This document shows, piece after piece, positions 46,010 to 55,981 of a stretch of DNA of 64,000 nt; position 1 is the first letter of the stretch, and each line of letters begins with the position of its first letter. This DNA comes from Oceanospirillaceae bacterium. GTDB taxonomy: Bacteria > Pseudomonadota > Gammaproteobacteria > Pseudomonadales > Balneatricaceae. The position numbers and the translations under genes were made by a program. Where the stretch lies: positions 1 through 64,000 of the forward strand of contig JABSQZ010000025.1 of the NCBI GenBank assembly GCA_013215505.1, written 5' to 3'. The notes below the pieces were generated by a model, which worked only from the letters and a program-made list of their open reading frames with translations, was not told the DNA's origin and did no database searches.

Positions 46010-46329
46010 TCCCCGGAATCTATATCTTCGGGAAATTCACTCTGCCAGGCTTCAAAGCCACCATCGATACTGGCCACAGTAGTGAATCCGAGCGAGCTAA
46101 TATACTGTGCCGCACTTTTACTGCTATTACCGTGGTAGCAGAGCACTAACAAGGGATGGTCTTTTTTAACCCCAGCCAGTAATTGCTGCATATTGTCGTT
46201 GTTGAGGTTTTTGGCCTGGCTGGGATGGCCATTGATGAAACTGCCGGTATCTCGAATGTCGAATAAAGTGGCATTTTGGGATATTAACTGTTGCGCCTGC
46301 TGGCAATTAATACATTGATATTCTGACAT
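46006..46329 (-). CDS. glpE: Thiosulfate sulfurtransferase GlpE (rhodanese)
   Basis: A single-domain rhodanese of 107 residues. The catalytic Cys sits in the loop [16 protein letters not shown], and IDGGFEAWQ closes the fold, both as in E. coli GlpE. It transfers sulfane sulfur from thiosulfate to thiols or cyanide in the cytoplasm. The gene lies between apaH and cca and overlaps cca, as in pseudomonads. Confidence 0.93.
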   Translation of the reverse strand: MSEYQCINCQQAQQLISQNATLFDIRDTGSFINGHPSQAKNLNNDNMQQLLAGVKKDHPLLVLCYHGNSSKSAAQYISSLGFTTVASIDGGFEAWQSEFPEDIDSGE

Positions 46330-46365
46330 TTATATACCTTTTTGCTGATCTGAACAGAGATTTAA

Positions 46366-47196
46366 TTATGTTTTAGGGGTGCTGGATTGAGATAAACTAG
46401 CCACCTTATGCAGACTAAGATCATCTAAGCGCAAAGCGGTTAAGTGTTCTCCCCAGACGCATCCGGTGTCCAAAGCTATGATTTTACTTTGATTGGTTTG
46501 GCCCATTATAGCAGCCCAGTGACCGAACAGGATAAGTGGGGAGTTCTGATTAGGGCTGTGCATTTCAAACCAGGGTTGAAATCCATTGGGGTGATTGCCT
46601 ATCTCTCCTTTGTAGCTCAGCTCTAAACGCTCAGTTGCGCTGCAAAAGCGCATTCTGGTCAGGTAGTTAGTAATACAGCGCAAGCGATCCAGGCCCTGCA
46701 GCGAATCACTCCACTGATCGGGAAGGTTGCCGTACATCTGCTGGAAATATTCTGGGTAACTATCGCCTTGCAGTATTTTTTCGACTTCTCTGGCTCTGTT
46801 TTGAGCTTGTCCTATGCTCCAGGACGCGGGAATCCCAGCGTGGGTCATTACTGTGTGCAATTGGCGGTCATAATGCAGCAGCGGTTGTGCTTTTAGCCAC
46901 AACATAAGGTCATGGCAATCAGTGGCTGCTAAAGTCTCTGCTAGCGTGTCGGATTTTTTTAATCTGGCGTTGCCAAAATATACGGCCAGTAAATGTAAAT
47001 CATGGTTGCCCAGCACCACTTGCGCAGCTGTGCCTAAGTTTTTGATAAAGCGCAAAGTTTTTAAAGAGTCGGGGCCGCGGTTAACCAGATCGCCGACAAA
47101 CCACAATTTATCGTTGCTGCTAAACTCAATTTTTATCAATAGCGCTTGCAGCTCTGCAAAACACCCTTGTAAATCACCGATAGCGTATGTAGCCAA
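46366..47196 (-). CDS. apaH: Bis(5'-nucleosyl)-tetraphosphatase, symmetrical
   Basis: ApaH hydrolyses Ap4A to two ADP and acts as a decapping enzyme on Np4-capped RNA. The 276-residue protein has the metallophosphatase motifs YAIGDLQGCFAEL, WFVGDLVNRGPDSL, VVLGNHDLHLLA, MTHAGIPASWS and the late FGHWAA. It lies 65 bases after apaG in the rsmA-apaG-apaH order. Confidence 0.95.
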   Translation of the reverse strand: MATYAIGDLQGCFAELQALLIKIEFSSNDKLWFVGDLVNRGPDSLKTLRFIKNLGTAAQVVLGNHDLHLLAVYFGNARLKKSDTLAETLAATDCHDLMLWLKAQPLLHYDRQLHTVMTHAGIPASWSIGQAQNRAREVEKILQGDSYPEYFQQMYGNLPDQWSDSLQGLDRLRCITNYLTRMRFCSATERLELSYKGEIGNHPNGFQPWFEMHSPNQNSPLILFGHWAAIMGQTNQSKIIALDTGCVWGEHLTALRLDDLSLHKVASLSQSSTPKT

Positions 47197-47261
47197 AACA
47201 CATTACCTGTAGAATATTATATTGTTACCTTTGACCACTAATTAGCCCTTTGCTACTTAAC

Positions 47262-47669
47262 TTAATGCAATGCGTTGGGGATAGCCAAAGTGAAGGCGCT
47301 TATTTCTGCTTTGAAGTTCTCGCCATTTTCGGTAATCATGTTGTAGTGACCAAACATACTGCCTATGTTGGTTTCTATCACCGCTCCAGAGCTGTACTGA
47401 TAACTGCTGTGCGCTTTTATCATAGGTTGAACACCTATCACACCATCACCCTCAATCTGTTGTTGTTTTTCATTACCGTCGGTCACAACCCAGCGGCGTG
47501 ACAACAGTTGAACGCTTATTTCGGCAGTGTTTTTTATAGTGACTGTGTATGAAAAAACAAAGCGCTTGGCATCAGTATCGGATTGAGCGGCTTCAAATTT
47601 TGACTCCACTGTAATTTTCACTTGTTCAGCTATTTCGCTCGTCGAGGTCTGCTGGTCTTTATCAGTCAT
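47262..47669 (-). CDS. apaG: ApaG family protein (Co2+/Mg2+ efflux protein)
   Basis: ApaG is a small fibronectin-type beta-sandwich protein of uncertain function. The 135 residues show the family strands FVFSYTVTIKNTAEISVQLL, SRRWVVTDGNEKQQQIEGDGVIGVQP split over two strands, the SSYQYSSGAVIETNIGSM segment and GHYNM. It lies one base after rsmA, almost certainly co-transcribed and coupled to it. Confidence 0.93.
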   Translation of the reverse strand: MTDKDQQTSTSEIAEQVKITVESKFEAAQSDTDAKRFVFSYTVTIKNTAEISVQLLSRRWVVTDGNEKQQQIEGDGVIGVQPMIKAHSSYQYSSGAVIETNIGSMFGHYNMITENGENFKAEISAFTLAIPNALH

Positions 47670-47670
47670 C

Positions 47671-48489
47671 TTAGGTATCTGTGTTTGTCTGGTGAGAGGA
47701 AGCTAAAAAATCAGCAATGCAAATAAACTCTGGCAACGACAAGGTTTCAGGTCGCCGCGTTGGGTTGATACCCAGTGCTTCAAGTTGCTCTGCATCAATC
47801 ATCTTTTTCAAATTATTACGCAATGTTTTACGGCGCATGCTAAAAGAAGTTTTTACTACGTTTTCCAGAGTACTTAAGCAGCTGGCGACATGCGGTTTCT
47901 GTTTATAAGGCGTCAATCTGACAATAGCAGACTCAACTTTTGGAACAGGGTCAAATGCTTCTGGGGGCACTATAAACAGAGGCTCTACTTCACAGTAATA
48001 TTGCGCCATTATGCCCAGGCGACCATATAGCTTGGCGCCGGGTTTGGATGCCAGGCGATCAACGACTTCTTTTTGCAACATAAAATGCATGTCTTGAACA
48101 CAAGTAGTGTGTTGCAAGAGGTGGAAAATTAATTGTGTTGATATGTTGTACGGTAAGTTACCGACAATTCTCAAAGGCTGATCATTGTGTTGCAGTGAGC
48201 TGAAGTCAAATTTCATCGCATCTGCTTCGTGAATTCGAAAATTATCCCCGTAGCTAAAAAACTTAGCCCGTAAAATGGGCAGCAGATCGCGATCCAGTTC
48301 AATGGCGTCTAGAGCGCCCGCTTCATCGAGAATTTCTTCGGTTAATGCGCCTAGCCCGGGTCCAATCTCTACCATGTGGTCACTGGGTCGGGGGCAGACG
48401 CCTCTGATGATTCGGCGAATAACGCCCTGATCTTGTAAAAAGTTCTGACCAAAGCGTTTACGTGCTTTGTGTCCAAGGTTTTTGCTCAT
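47671..48489 (-). CDS. rsmA: 16S rRNA (adenine1518/1519-N6)-dimethyltransferase
   Basis: RsmA (KsgA) dimethylates two adjacent adenines near the 3' end of 16S rRNA. The 272 residues have the N-terminal KRFGQNFLQDQGVI, the SAM-binding VEIGPGLGALTEEIL, LDAIELDRDLLPIL, the catalytic NLPYNIS motif and the C-terminal PPEAFDPVPKVESAIV. It sits between pdxA and apaG, 18 bases from pdxA. Confidence 0.97.
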   Translation of the reverse strand: MSKNLGHKARKRFGQNFLQDQGVIRRIIRGVCPRPSDHMVEIGPGLGALTEEILDEAGALDAIELDRDLLPILRAKFFSYGDNFRIHEADAMKFDFSSLQHNDQPLRIVGNLPYNISTQLIFHLLQHTTCVQDMHFMLQKEVVDRLASKPGAKLYGRLGIMAQYYCEVEPLFIVPPEAFDPVPKVESAIVRLTPYKQKPHVASCLSTLENVVKTSFSMRRKTLRNNLKKMIDAEQLEALGINPTRRPETLSLPEFICIADFLASSHQTNTDT

Positions 48490-48507
48490 GTGTAGATAGA
48501 CCTTATA

Positions 48508-49497
48508 TTAAAGTTGGCGATTATTTGCCAGTGTTGCTGCATATTTTAGAGCGACTTCTAAGCTACCGCAATCCGCCTGACCGCTGCCAGCGATGTCCAG
48601 GGCAGTGCCGTGATCAACAGAAGTTCGGATAATGGGTAAACCTAAAGTGATATTTACGGCTTTGCCAAAGCCGCTGAATTTCAGTACCGGTAGCCCTTGA
48701 TCGTGATACATTGCCAACACTGCATCACAACTGGCTAAGTACTTATCGGTGAATAAAGTGTCGGCGGGTAGAGGGCCTATTAAATCTAAGCCGGTCGCTT
48801 TAAGCTCCTCTAAAACCGGAGTAATTGTATCAATTTCTTCCATGCCCATGTGTCCATTTTCCCCGGCGTGGGGGTTCAGACCGCAGACCAGTATTCTCGG
48901 TTTGTCGATGCCGAATACTGAGGTTAAATCGGCTTGTAAAATAGTAATAATTTTCCTTAGTTTGTCTTTAGTGATTGCTGCACTAACTTGATTGAGCGGT
49001 AAATGGGTGGTCACTAAAGCCACTCTGAGTGTTTCGGTGGCCAGCATCATCACCACTTCCGGCACCTTACATTGTTGCTGTAAAAATTCAGTATGGCCGC
49101 TAAAAGCAATGCCGGCCTGATTGATGATACCTTTGTGCACAGGGGGGGTGACCATCGCCTGGAACAGGCCCTCAAGACAACCAGAACAAGCTATTCTTAG
49201 TGTTTCGATTACATAGGCAGCATTGTTTACATCTAATGTTCCCGCCGTTACTGGACTGTTCAGCTCGACGGGTTGAAGATAAATTTCACCGCTTTTACTG
49301 CTGCTAAAATGACCTGCAGCGAAGGCGTTAATTTTTAAAGGTAAATTTAATGCTTGCGCGGCTTGTTGTAGTAGCACAGGGTCGCCGATCACTACCAATT
49401 GGTCGGTGTAGTGATGCTGAGCTATTTTGACAATGAGCTCTGGTCCTATCCCGGCAGGCTCGCCACTGGTAATGGCTATACGTTTAATCTTAGACAT
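48508..49497 (-). CDS. pdxA: 4-hydroxythreonine-4-phosphate dehydrogenase
   Basis: PdxA oxidises 4-phosphohydroxy-L-threonine in vitamin B6 synthesis. Visible are the N-terminal ITSGEPAGIGPELI, the GHTEFLQQ segment with a metal His, the ICGLNPHAGENGHMG-like CGLNPHAGENGHMG, and the late YHDQGLPVLKFSGFG and TSVDHGTALDIAG. I chose the ATG at 49497; the frame extends four codons to a TTG. It begins a pdxA-rsmA-apaG-apaH unit and is separated from surA by 413 bases and a strong terminator. Confidence 0.95.
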   Translation of the reverse strand: MSKIKRIAITSGEPAGIGPELIVKIAQHHYTDQLVVIGDPVLLQQAAQALNLPLKINAFAAGHFSSSKSGEIYLQPVELNSPVTAGTLDVNNAAYVIETLRIACSGCLEGLFQAMVTPPVHKGIINQAGIAFSGHTEFLQQQCKVPEVVMMLATETLRVALVTTHLPLNQVSAAITKDKLRKIITILQADLTSVFGIDKPRILVCGLNPHAGENGHMGMEEIDTITPVLEELKATGLDLIGPLPADTLFTDKYLASCDAVLAMYHDQGLPVLKFSGFGKAVNITLGLPIIRTSVDHGTALDIAGSGQADCGSLEVALKYAATLANNRQL

Positions 49498-49810
49498 CTG
49501 CAAACTCAAAATACATTTTTCAAAGGGGGATTATATACGCTCGGTCACTCCTGTACTAGGGAACATGTCAACAAGTCTGGTAAGTACTCGCTGCGGATAA
49601 TAAACGGGTTATCTGCTAAGCGTTTAGATATAGGTATGCAATGACACCGGAGTGCAGTGTGTTGATCGGGGCATGTAAAGTTGCAATGTGTTGGCGTGAT
49701 TGCTCTGGATAGCTTGTAGAGAAGTGTCCGGACTTATTTGTATCTAAAATGCAGATAAGTGCTCGCGGATGATTAATTGCTTTGAATGGTGCGGCTAGTG
49801 TCAGTTTTAG

Positions 49811-49851
49811 AGTAGTAAAAAAGCAACCTTGAAGGTTGCTTTTTTACTACT
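49811..49851. terminator. Long perfect bidirectional terminator between surA and pdxA
   Basis: A 20-bp arm (49811-49830, AGTAGTAAAAAAGCAACCTT) is exactly complementary to 49832-49851. The core GCAACCTT-G-AAGGTTGC is flanked by A6/T6 runs, so it works in both directions. It ends the lptD-surA transcript. The rest of the 49498-49910 gap carries no gene; the pdxA promoter must lie there. Confidence 0.9.
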
Positions 49852-49910
49852 GAGATTACAACAAGTGTGTTAACTAAAAGTAGATGGTGTGAATTTAAAT
49901 TAGTCTTTGG

Positions 49911-51203
49911 CTACTTGAACTCTACGTAGGCATTGGCGCGAATTTCCCGCAGCCAGTTATCCTTCTCCTCGGCAAATTTGCGTTTGCCTATGATGTTACG
50001 GGCCTGGTTCTCCTTGGCTAAATTACTGACATCTACAGTCTTTCTCTCTAGGACTTCGAGTATGTGCCAACCGAATCTGCTTTCAAAAGGCAGGCTGATC
50101 TGACCGACTTTGTTGCTATTCATAACCTGTTCAAATTCAGGGACCATTTGTCCGTTTTCAGTCCAGCCTAAGTCGCCTCCCTGAGAACTGCTACCAGGAT
50201 CGTTGCTAAACTCTTCGGCAAGTGCTGCAAAGTGATCACTGTGTTTTAGTAGTCTCTGGTAAAGCTGTGCGGCTGTACGCTTGGCTTGGGCCGCTGAAAT
50301 GATTTCGCTGGGGGAGATTAAAATATGCCTGACTTTGGTTTTTTGAATGTTTAATGTGGCATTTGCATTACGGCTGTCACGCAGTAATAAAATATGAAAG
50401 CCGCTGGGGGTGCGGGTTGCCTGACTAAACTGATCAACTTTCAAACCGGAGATTGCGCTCACTAGCGAACTGGGAAGTTCGGCGATTTTTCGCCAGCCCA
50501 TATCGCCGCCATTTAAGGCGTTGGCAGCGCTGGAGCTACTGATGGCAATGTTGGCAAATTTGGCGCCATTGACTAACTTCTGGTAAATAGCATCCGCCTT
50601 TGTCTTGGCTGTCTTGATGTTGCTGGGTGTCATCGGGCTCGGGATAGTGATTAATATATCACTGAGTAAAACTTCGGCATTGCTCTCGCCCGCTCTAGAG
50701 CTTAAGAAGTTTTTTACTTCACGATTAGATATTTGAATCCGCTGATTAACATTACTTTCTTGCAGCTGTCTGATCAGAATATCTTCTTTAATTTTTTCCC
50801 TGGTTACAATATAGTCTTGTCCCTGGGCGATCAGAGCCTCTCTGAATTTGGCTAAACTCATGCCGTTATTTTGTGCGATTTGGCTGATAGTGGCGTTAAG
50901 TTGTCTGTCTGTGACTTTGATTCCCTGTTCAGCGGCCATTTGCAGCATGATACTGCGCAAGATCATCTGCTCCATTACCTGAGACTGTAATACTTGCTGC
51001 GAGGGAAGTTTTGCTCCCTGCTGTCGGATTTGACTGCTGGCCCTACTCAGGCTGTCGGTAAAGTCTGAGGCAAGGATGACGTCGTCATTAACCACGGCAA
51101 TGATCCGATCCAGAGAACTGGCTACCACTGCCTGGGATAGCAGCAGCAAGCTAGTAATGAATGTGAAATTAATAAGTTTTTTTAATGGGCTAATTGACAG
51201 CAT
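49911..51203 (-). CDS. surA: Periplasmic chaperone and peptidyl-prolyl isomerase SurA
   Basis: SurA escorts outer-membrane proteins, including LptD, to the Bam complex. It has a signal peptide (LINFTFITSLLLLSQAVVA), the N-terminal chaperone domain beginning LDRIIAVVNDDVIL, and two parvulin domains (about 165-275 with LLSDILITIP and 285-385 with VRHILISPSEII, EEFSNDPGSSSQGGDLGW). I chose the ATG at 51203; a GTG at 51215 is also in frame. It overlaps the end of lptD, so the two are coupled. Confidence 0.95.
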   Translation of the reverse strand: MLSISPLKKLINFTFITSLLLLSQAVVASSLDRIIAVVNDDVILASDFTDSLSRASSQIRQQGAKLPSQQVLQSQVMEQMILRSIMLQMAAEQGIKVTDRQLNATISQIAQNNGMSLAKFREALIAQGQDYIVTREKIKEDILIRQLQESNVNQRIQISNREVKNFLSSRAGESNAEVLLSDILITIPSPMTPSNIKTAKTKADAIYQKLVNGAKFANIAISSSSAANALNGGDMGWRKIAELPSSLVSAISGLKVDQFSQATRTPSGFHILLLRDSRNANATLNIQKTKVRHILISPSEIISAAQAKRTAAQLYQRLLKHSDHFAALAEEFSNDPGSSSQGGDLGWTENGQMVPEFEQVMNSNKVGQISLPFESRFGWHILEVLERKTVDVSNLAKENQARNIIGKRKFAEEKDNWLREIRANAYVEFK

Positions 51204-53958
51204 TGTAGTACTCACGTTTTTGATAACCTTTTATTTTATCCCTAAGCTCTTTGTTGGTGCTTTTACCAACACCGCCCAGGCCTTTGAGAATAAATTGAAC
51301 TGCTATTGTCTTATCTCTGTTAGGTTCTTTAAATTCATCTCTATACACTATGCGGGTTTTCCAGCAGCAGCTCTCAAACTCTAATCCCAACGCGGCATCA
51401 ACAGCAGTGTTGGTTCTCCAATCATACTGCATCAGTCCTAAACCAGACCAGTTGTTGGCAATCGGCCAGAGCATAGACAAGGTGCTCTGCTTTCTTGTAT
51501 CTCTGGTGAATCTGTGTCTGATCCCGATCACATGATTTGGATCGGCCTCATATTTTAAATCTAAGGTCATTTCCGAATTGTCCAGGGTGTCGGCATCAAA
51601 TGCGGCATCAAATAGTGCTCTGACTCGGGAGTTTGGTCGCCATATGACTGAAGTGGCAAAGTCGGATGTGTCATCTTTAATAGGGTCGGCATTGGGATCA
51701 ATGCGCACTTTTCGATCGGCCAGATAAATAGCGTGACCGACACTGGCAGAGACAATTTCTCGCCCCTCATCGGAAATTACTCTGGAGGTTAAACCCAGTG
51801 AAATTCTTTTAGAGTCGCCAAATCTATCGTCACCACTGAATCTGTTATCCCGAAATAGAGAGTTGTAAGTGAAAGTGAGTTCCGAAGTATCAAAATCTGG
51901 CAGTGATTTTTGATCCACATAAGGCACATATAATGCGTACAAACGAGGCTCTAAGGTCTGAGTGTAGCCTTTGTCCTGGAAGCTGAAGTCACGGTCAAAA
52001 ATCAACCCGGAATCTATCTCTAAAATAGGCACAGTTGCCTTGGGGTTGCTGCTGGCATTGCTTACCTGATTATTTAAATTATATCTGGCGTGCCACAGCT
52101 TTAGTTTAGGTTTTATATAACCCCAGGTTTTTATTACTTCGCCGGAAATGCTGGGGTTGAATATCAGTCGGTCACCCGTAAGACGATCTGTGCCGGTTAA
52201 GCCGTCAAGATCCCTGTCGAAGCGGGTTAATACCGTTCTGTGATTAAAGCTGATGTGTTCATAGGGGGCTGCAGGTGAGCCGCTAAATCTGATTTCAGGT
52301 AAGCGCTGGTAAGGTTTGGTGCTGTCGTCGATCGTCTGGTATCTCTGGACCAAGACAGAGCTCTGCCAGGTATCGGCCTGGTAGTTTATTTTTGCACTTT
52401 GATTGAGTTGATTGTTCTCGTCATCATCGACATCTAAGTCTGAACCGAAATCTGCAAAATATTCGTTGTCGCTGACCGCGGTGTAGTCAATATGGGTGTT
52501 GAACTGGCCATATTGTCCTTGGTGGTTGAGGCCCAGTAACCAGCGTTGGCCTTTAGTTGAGTTTTTGCTGGCGACTGAACCCATACTGATTCTGTTGAGG
52601 CTGTACTTGTCCAGATATCGAAACTCATTTTCCAATAGTAAGGTTTCATTGCCAGTCAGTTTTGCCGTTAAAGTGTCATCCATATGAGGGGCAATATTGA
52701 AGTAATAGGGGATAGTGACCTGGCTGTCGCTGTCGGTAAACTTGAAACTGGGGTAGAGGAAGCCGCTCTTGCGTCGATCATCTAGCGGGAAATAAAACAC
52801 TGGAAAGTATATTACCGGCTGACCAAACAACACCAGCTTGGCGTTCTCGGCACGACCAAAGCCTTTTTCTACATCCAGATTGATGTTGTCAGCAGTGACT
52901 TTCCAACTCTCCTCTCCAGGTGGGCACAAGGTATAACTGCCTTGTTCTATCTCTAAGATATCCGATGTATTATTAGCTTTATGAGTAATCACACTGGCAT
53001 TACCGCGAATGTTTTTATCGTGAACGACATATTTAGCATCATAAAGGCGGGTTTCTTCGCCGTTGATGTTTCCTTCTGCCCTCGACCCGGTAACTAACAG
53101 ACCGGTCTTGCGATAGGTAACTCCATCTTCAAGGGAAAATTCGCCGGTTTCCTGATCGATTGTGGCCATCGGGCTGTGTAACAGCCGGTCCCCTTGAAGT
53201 ATGTCGACATTACCTTTTAAGGTCGAGGTTTGCCCTAGTACAGTGGCGGATTCATCGGCACTGATAAACACTTGTTGTGAATTTGTGGGCGTTTTAGTAT
53301 CGGGGTCACCAATCTTTGGTGAGATATAGCGACCTCTACAAGCTCCTTGATTGCCTGTGTCTGTCGTGTAGGGATACCAATCTAAATTTTTAAAATCCAG
53401 GCTGGTCTGTTCTATCACTGGATTGTCATCGCCAGAGAGCTGCAGGGTCTGAGAGGCTGATTTTTCAGCTACTTCAGTATCCTGTGCAGAAACATTCGCC
53501 TCTTGCAATGCAGATGATGCTATTGTCGGCTGAGGTTGCGACGTTGCAGCAGCAGAGATGTTGGGGGTGCCTGATTCTCTTGTTGGTTCTGTAGCTGAGG
53601 TTGCAATGCTTTGTCTGTTGAGGGCATTTGTTGATTTGGCTGGAGCCGGACTCTGCTCTGGCAGTGTTGGCTCTGTTATGTCACTTGGCTGTAAAGAGGG
53701 TGGTTCGATAGTCGCTTTCTTTTTGAAAGTTACTGCAGAGTGATCATTAATGGTTGCTGGCAGTGATTCAGGAAACAACTCTGACGATATAGCATTGGAA
53801 CTATTGATATTAATATTCGCGGCACTACAATCCCATTGGCCTTTTATTTGTCGGCACTGCCAACTTGATTCGGCGTTAGCGCTGGTGTGAATGCTCGCTA
53901 AGGTGGCAGCGATAATCGCTAATTTGAGCTGTTGAGGAGCATGTTTCTTTAAGTACAT
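51190..53958 (-). CDS. lptD: LPS-assembly protein LptD
   Basis: LptD is the outer-membrane barrel that inserts lipopolysaccharide with LptE. The protein (922 residues from the ATG at 53958) has a signal peptide ending at ANA, a short Cys-containing N-terminus (WQCRQIKGQWDC), a long Ser/Thr/Pro/Glu-rich linker (about 40-185), an OstA-type beta-jellyroll (about 215-330; VFISADESATVLGQTSTLKG), and a 26-strand barrel. The vicinal Cys pair ESCCWKT near the C-terminus, needed for the disulfide switch, is present. It begins an lptD-surA unit. Confidence 0.95.
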   Translation of the reverse strand: MYLKKHAPQQLKLAIIAATLASIHTSANAESSWQCRQIKGQWDCSAANININSSNAISSELFPESLPATINDHSAVTFKKKATIEPPSLQPSDITEPTLPEQSPAPAKSTNALNRQSIATSATEPTRESGTPNISAAATSQPQPTIASSALQEANVSAQDTEVAEKSASQTLQLSGDDNPVIEQTSLDFKNLDWYPYTTDTGNQGACRGRYISPKIGDPDTKTPTNSQQVFISADESATVLGQTSTLKGNVDILQGDRLLHSPMATIDQETGEFSLEDGVTYRKTGLLVTGSRAEGNINGEETRLYDAKYVVHDKNIRGNASVITHKANNTSDILEIEQGSYTLCPPGEESWKVTADNINLDVEKGFGRAENAKLVLFGQPVIYFPVFYFPLDDRRKSGFLYPSFKFTDSDSQVTIPYYFNIAPHMDDTLTAKLTGNETLLLENEFRYLDKYSLNRISMGSVASKNSTKGQRWLLGLNHQGQYGQFNTHIDYTAVSDNEYFADFGSDLDVDDDENNQLNQSAKINYQADTWQSSVLVQRYQTIDDSTKPYQRLPEIRFSGSPAAPYEHISFNHRTVLTRFDRDLDGLTGTDRLTGDRLIFNPSISGEVIKTWGYIKPKLKLWHARYNLNNQVSNASSNPKATVPILEIDSGLIFDRDFSFQDKGYTQTLEPRLYALYVPYVDQKSLPDFDTSELTFTYNSLFRDNRFSGDDRFGDSKRISLGLTSRVISDEGREIVSASVGHAIYLADRKVRIDPNADPIKDDTSDFATSVIWRPNSRVRALFDAAFDADTLDNSEMTLDLKYEADPNHVIGIRHRFTRDTRKQSTLSMLWPIANNWSGLGLMQYDWRTNTAVDAALGLEFESCCWKTRIVYRDEFKEPNRDKTIAVQFILKGLGGVGKSTNKELRDKIKGYQKREYYNAVN

Positions 53959-54195
53959 CTTGTGGAATCCAGCCAAATTAGAGTGAAAGATATCTTACTC
54001 GATGAATTGAACAATTGTTAATGTACTGAAATAATGGGAGATACTGGTGATCAATCATTAATCAAGTACATCTTTAGCAGCGAGTTGTAGTAAATATGAC
54101 CAAATTATTTTAGTTAGTCGGGCATAATAAATAAGCATCCGGAATAATAGAGCATATGGGTTATGAATTACAGTATTTGTGGAAAACAATAGAAG

Positions 54196-55200
54196 ATGCA
54201 GCAAGTTTCTGAGATAAAACAATGGTTAGAGATATTAATAACTAATCGAAAAATTAGCATAGAGGGCCCGTGGAGGCTGCATCCACTGCAGGGGGATGCA
54301 AGTTGTCGATGTTATTACCGACTGCAAGATGCTATATCCAGCAGGATAGTCGTGGCCAGTCCGACAGCGCGCATAGATAACAATATCTTTGTTAGCAGGG
54401 CCGGTGAGTGGCGCAGCGCTGCCGTGAATGTGCCGCAGATATTTGCGGTGGATAGCGATAAAGGTTTTATGTTAATAGAAGATTTGGGCACTACCCACTT
54501 GTATGATCTGTTGCACCGGAGCGTTGATGAAAAATTATACGCTCAGGCCATCGATGAGCTACTAAAGATTCAACAAGTCGCTAGTGATGAGTTACCCCTG
54601 TTTGACCGGGAGTTTTTGCTGCGTGAAATGAAGCTGTTTGATACTTGGCTGGTTCAGTATCAACTGCAACAAATTAGCCCGGATTGTTTAGCCCAAGTGT
54701 ATTCAGTATTAGTAGAAAATTCACTGCAGCAACCGCAAGTCACCATGCATCGAGACTACCACAGTCGCAATTTACTGTTGCTGGAAGGGAAAATTGCTGT
54801 TATCGATTTTCAGGATGCGGTAAAAGGCCCGCTGGCGTACGATTTGGCCTCACTGTTGCGCGATTGTTATTTGCAGCTATCGGATCAGCAGATAGAGAAT
54901 TTGATAGATGTTTATTTACAGCAATTAGCAGATACAGCTATTGCGCCGTTGCACCTTGAAAGACAACAGTTTGTAAGATGGTTTGATTTGATCGGCATGC
55001 AGAGGCACTTGAAAGTATTAGGTTTGTTTGTCAGGCTTGGCGTAGAAGAGGGCAAAAGTAGTTATTTGCACGACCTGCCCAGAGTCTTTGCCTATGTACT
55101 AAAAATTGCCGCTAAATACCCGGAGTTTTCTGAATTTCATCAGTGGTTGACAGACGATATTCAGCCGGCGCTGCAACTCCAGCCATGGTATGAGAGATGA
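54196..55200 (+). CDS. amgK: N-acetylmuramate/N-acetylglucosamine kinase AmgK
   Basis: AmgK phosphorylates the anomeric carbon of MurNAc and GlcNAc in peptidoglycan recycling, which bypasses MurA and gives fosfomycin tolerance. The 334-residue protein has the phosphotransferase (APH) fold: LQGDASCRCYYRL near the N-terminus, LIEDLGTTHLYDLL, the catalytic loop VTMHRDYHSRNLLLL and the metal-binding IAVIDFQDAVKGPLAYDL. It is divergent from lptD and overlaps murU by 4 bases (ATGA), the conserved pair in pseudomonads. Confidence 0.92.
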   Translation: MQQVSEIKQWLEILITNRKISIEGPWRLHPLQGDASCRCYYRLQDAISSRIVVASPTARIDNNIFVSRAGEWRSAAVNVPQIFAVDSDKGFMLIEDLGTTHLYDLLHRSVDEKLYAQAIDELLKIQQVASDELPLFDREFLLREMKLFDTWLVQYQLQQISPDCLAQVYSVLVENSLQQPQVTMHRDYHSRNLLLLEGKIAVIDFQDAVKGPLAYDLASLLRDCYLQLSDQQIENLIDVYLQQLADTAIAPLHLERQQFVRWFDLIGMQRHLKVLGLFVRLGVEEGKSSYLHDLPRVFAYVLKIAAKYPEFSEFHQWLTDDIQPALQLQPWYER

Positions 55201-55883
55201 AAGCCATGATACTTGCCGCAGGTCGCGGTACTCGATTACAGCAATTAACCGCCAATACCCCTAAGCCTTTAATAAAAGTCGCGGGAAAGCCTATGCTGCA
55301 ATATCACTTAGAGGCCTTAGAGCGGGCTGGTTTTTCTGATGTGGTGATTAATGTCTGCTGGCTGGCGGAGAAAATTGAACGTTATATCCAAGAACAATAT
55401 CCAGGTAATCTGCAGATAACGCTGTTGCGTGAACAACAGGCGCTGGAAACTGGCGGTGGTGTGCTGGCAGCGCTATCTGTTCTGACTGACAACAATGAAC
55501 CATTTTTAGTCATCAATGCAGATGTGATGACGGATTTTGATTACGCAAATATCCCTGCAAAGATTGATAGTTTGGCGCATTTGTATATGGTAGACAACCC
55601 TGTACAGCATCCGGATGGAGATTTCGCTCTGATCGATGGGAGGTTGAAATTAAGCTGCAGTGACTGGCATAAATTTAGTCGGACCTTTTCTGGAATTAGT
55701 ATTTTATCTCCACAATTGTTTGCCTCTAGCAGCGCCGGAAAATTTAGTCTGGGTGATTTATTTCGAAAATACATTGATCAGGGAGCAGTCACTGGTGAGA
55801 GCTATCAAGGTAGTTGGTTCGATGTAGGTACTCTGGAGCGGTTGCAGCTGGCAGAACAGTGGCAATTAGCTTTACCGCAGTAA
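55197..55883 (+). CDS. murU: N-acetylmuramate alpha-1-phosphate uridylyltransferase MurU
   Basis: MurU makes UDP-MurNAc from MurNAc-1-phosphate, the step after AmgK. The 228 residues have the nucleotidyltransferase signature MILAAGRGTRLQQLTANTPK, KPLIKVAGKPMLQYHL, VINVCWLAEKIE, the metal-binding FLVINADVMTDFD and the late GSWFDVGTLERL. Its start overlaps the amgK stop. Confidence 0.94.
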   Translation: MKAMILAAGRGTRLQQLTANTPKPLIKVAGKPMLQYHLEALERAGFSDVVINVCWLAEKIERYIQEQYPGNLQITLLREQQALETGGGVLAALSVLTDNNEPFLVINADVMTDFDYANIPAKIDSLAHLYMVDNPVQHPDGDFALIDGRLKLSCSDWHKFSRTFSGISILSPQLFASSSAGKFSLGDLFRKYIDQGAVTGESYQGSWFDVGTLERLQLAEQWQLALPQ

Positions 55884-55981
55884 TGAGATGCTTTGCATGG
55901 CAGTACAAACCGTATAGGGTTCAGACAAAGTAGATATGTAGCGTTCTTTGATCGGGATTTTGTTTAATTAAAGTGGAAGTT

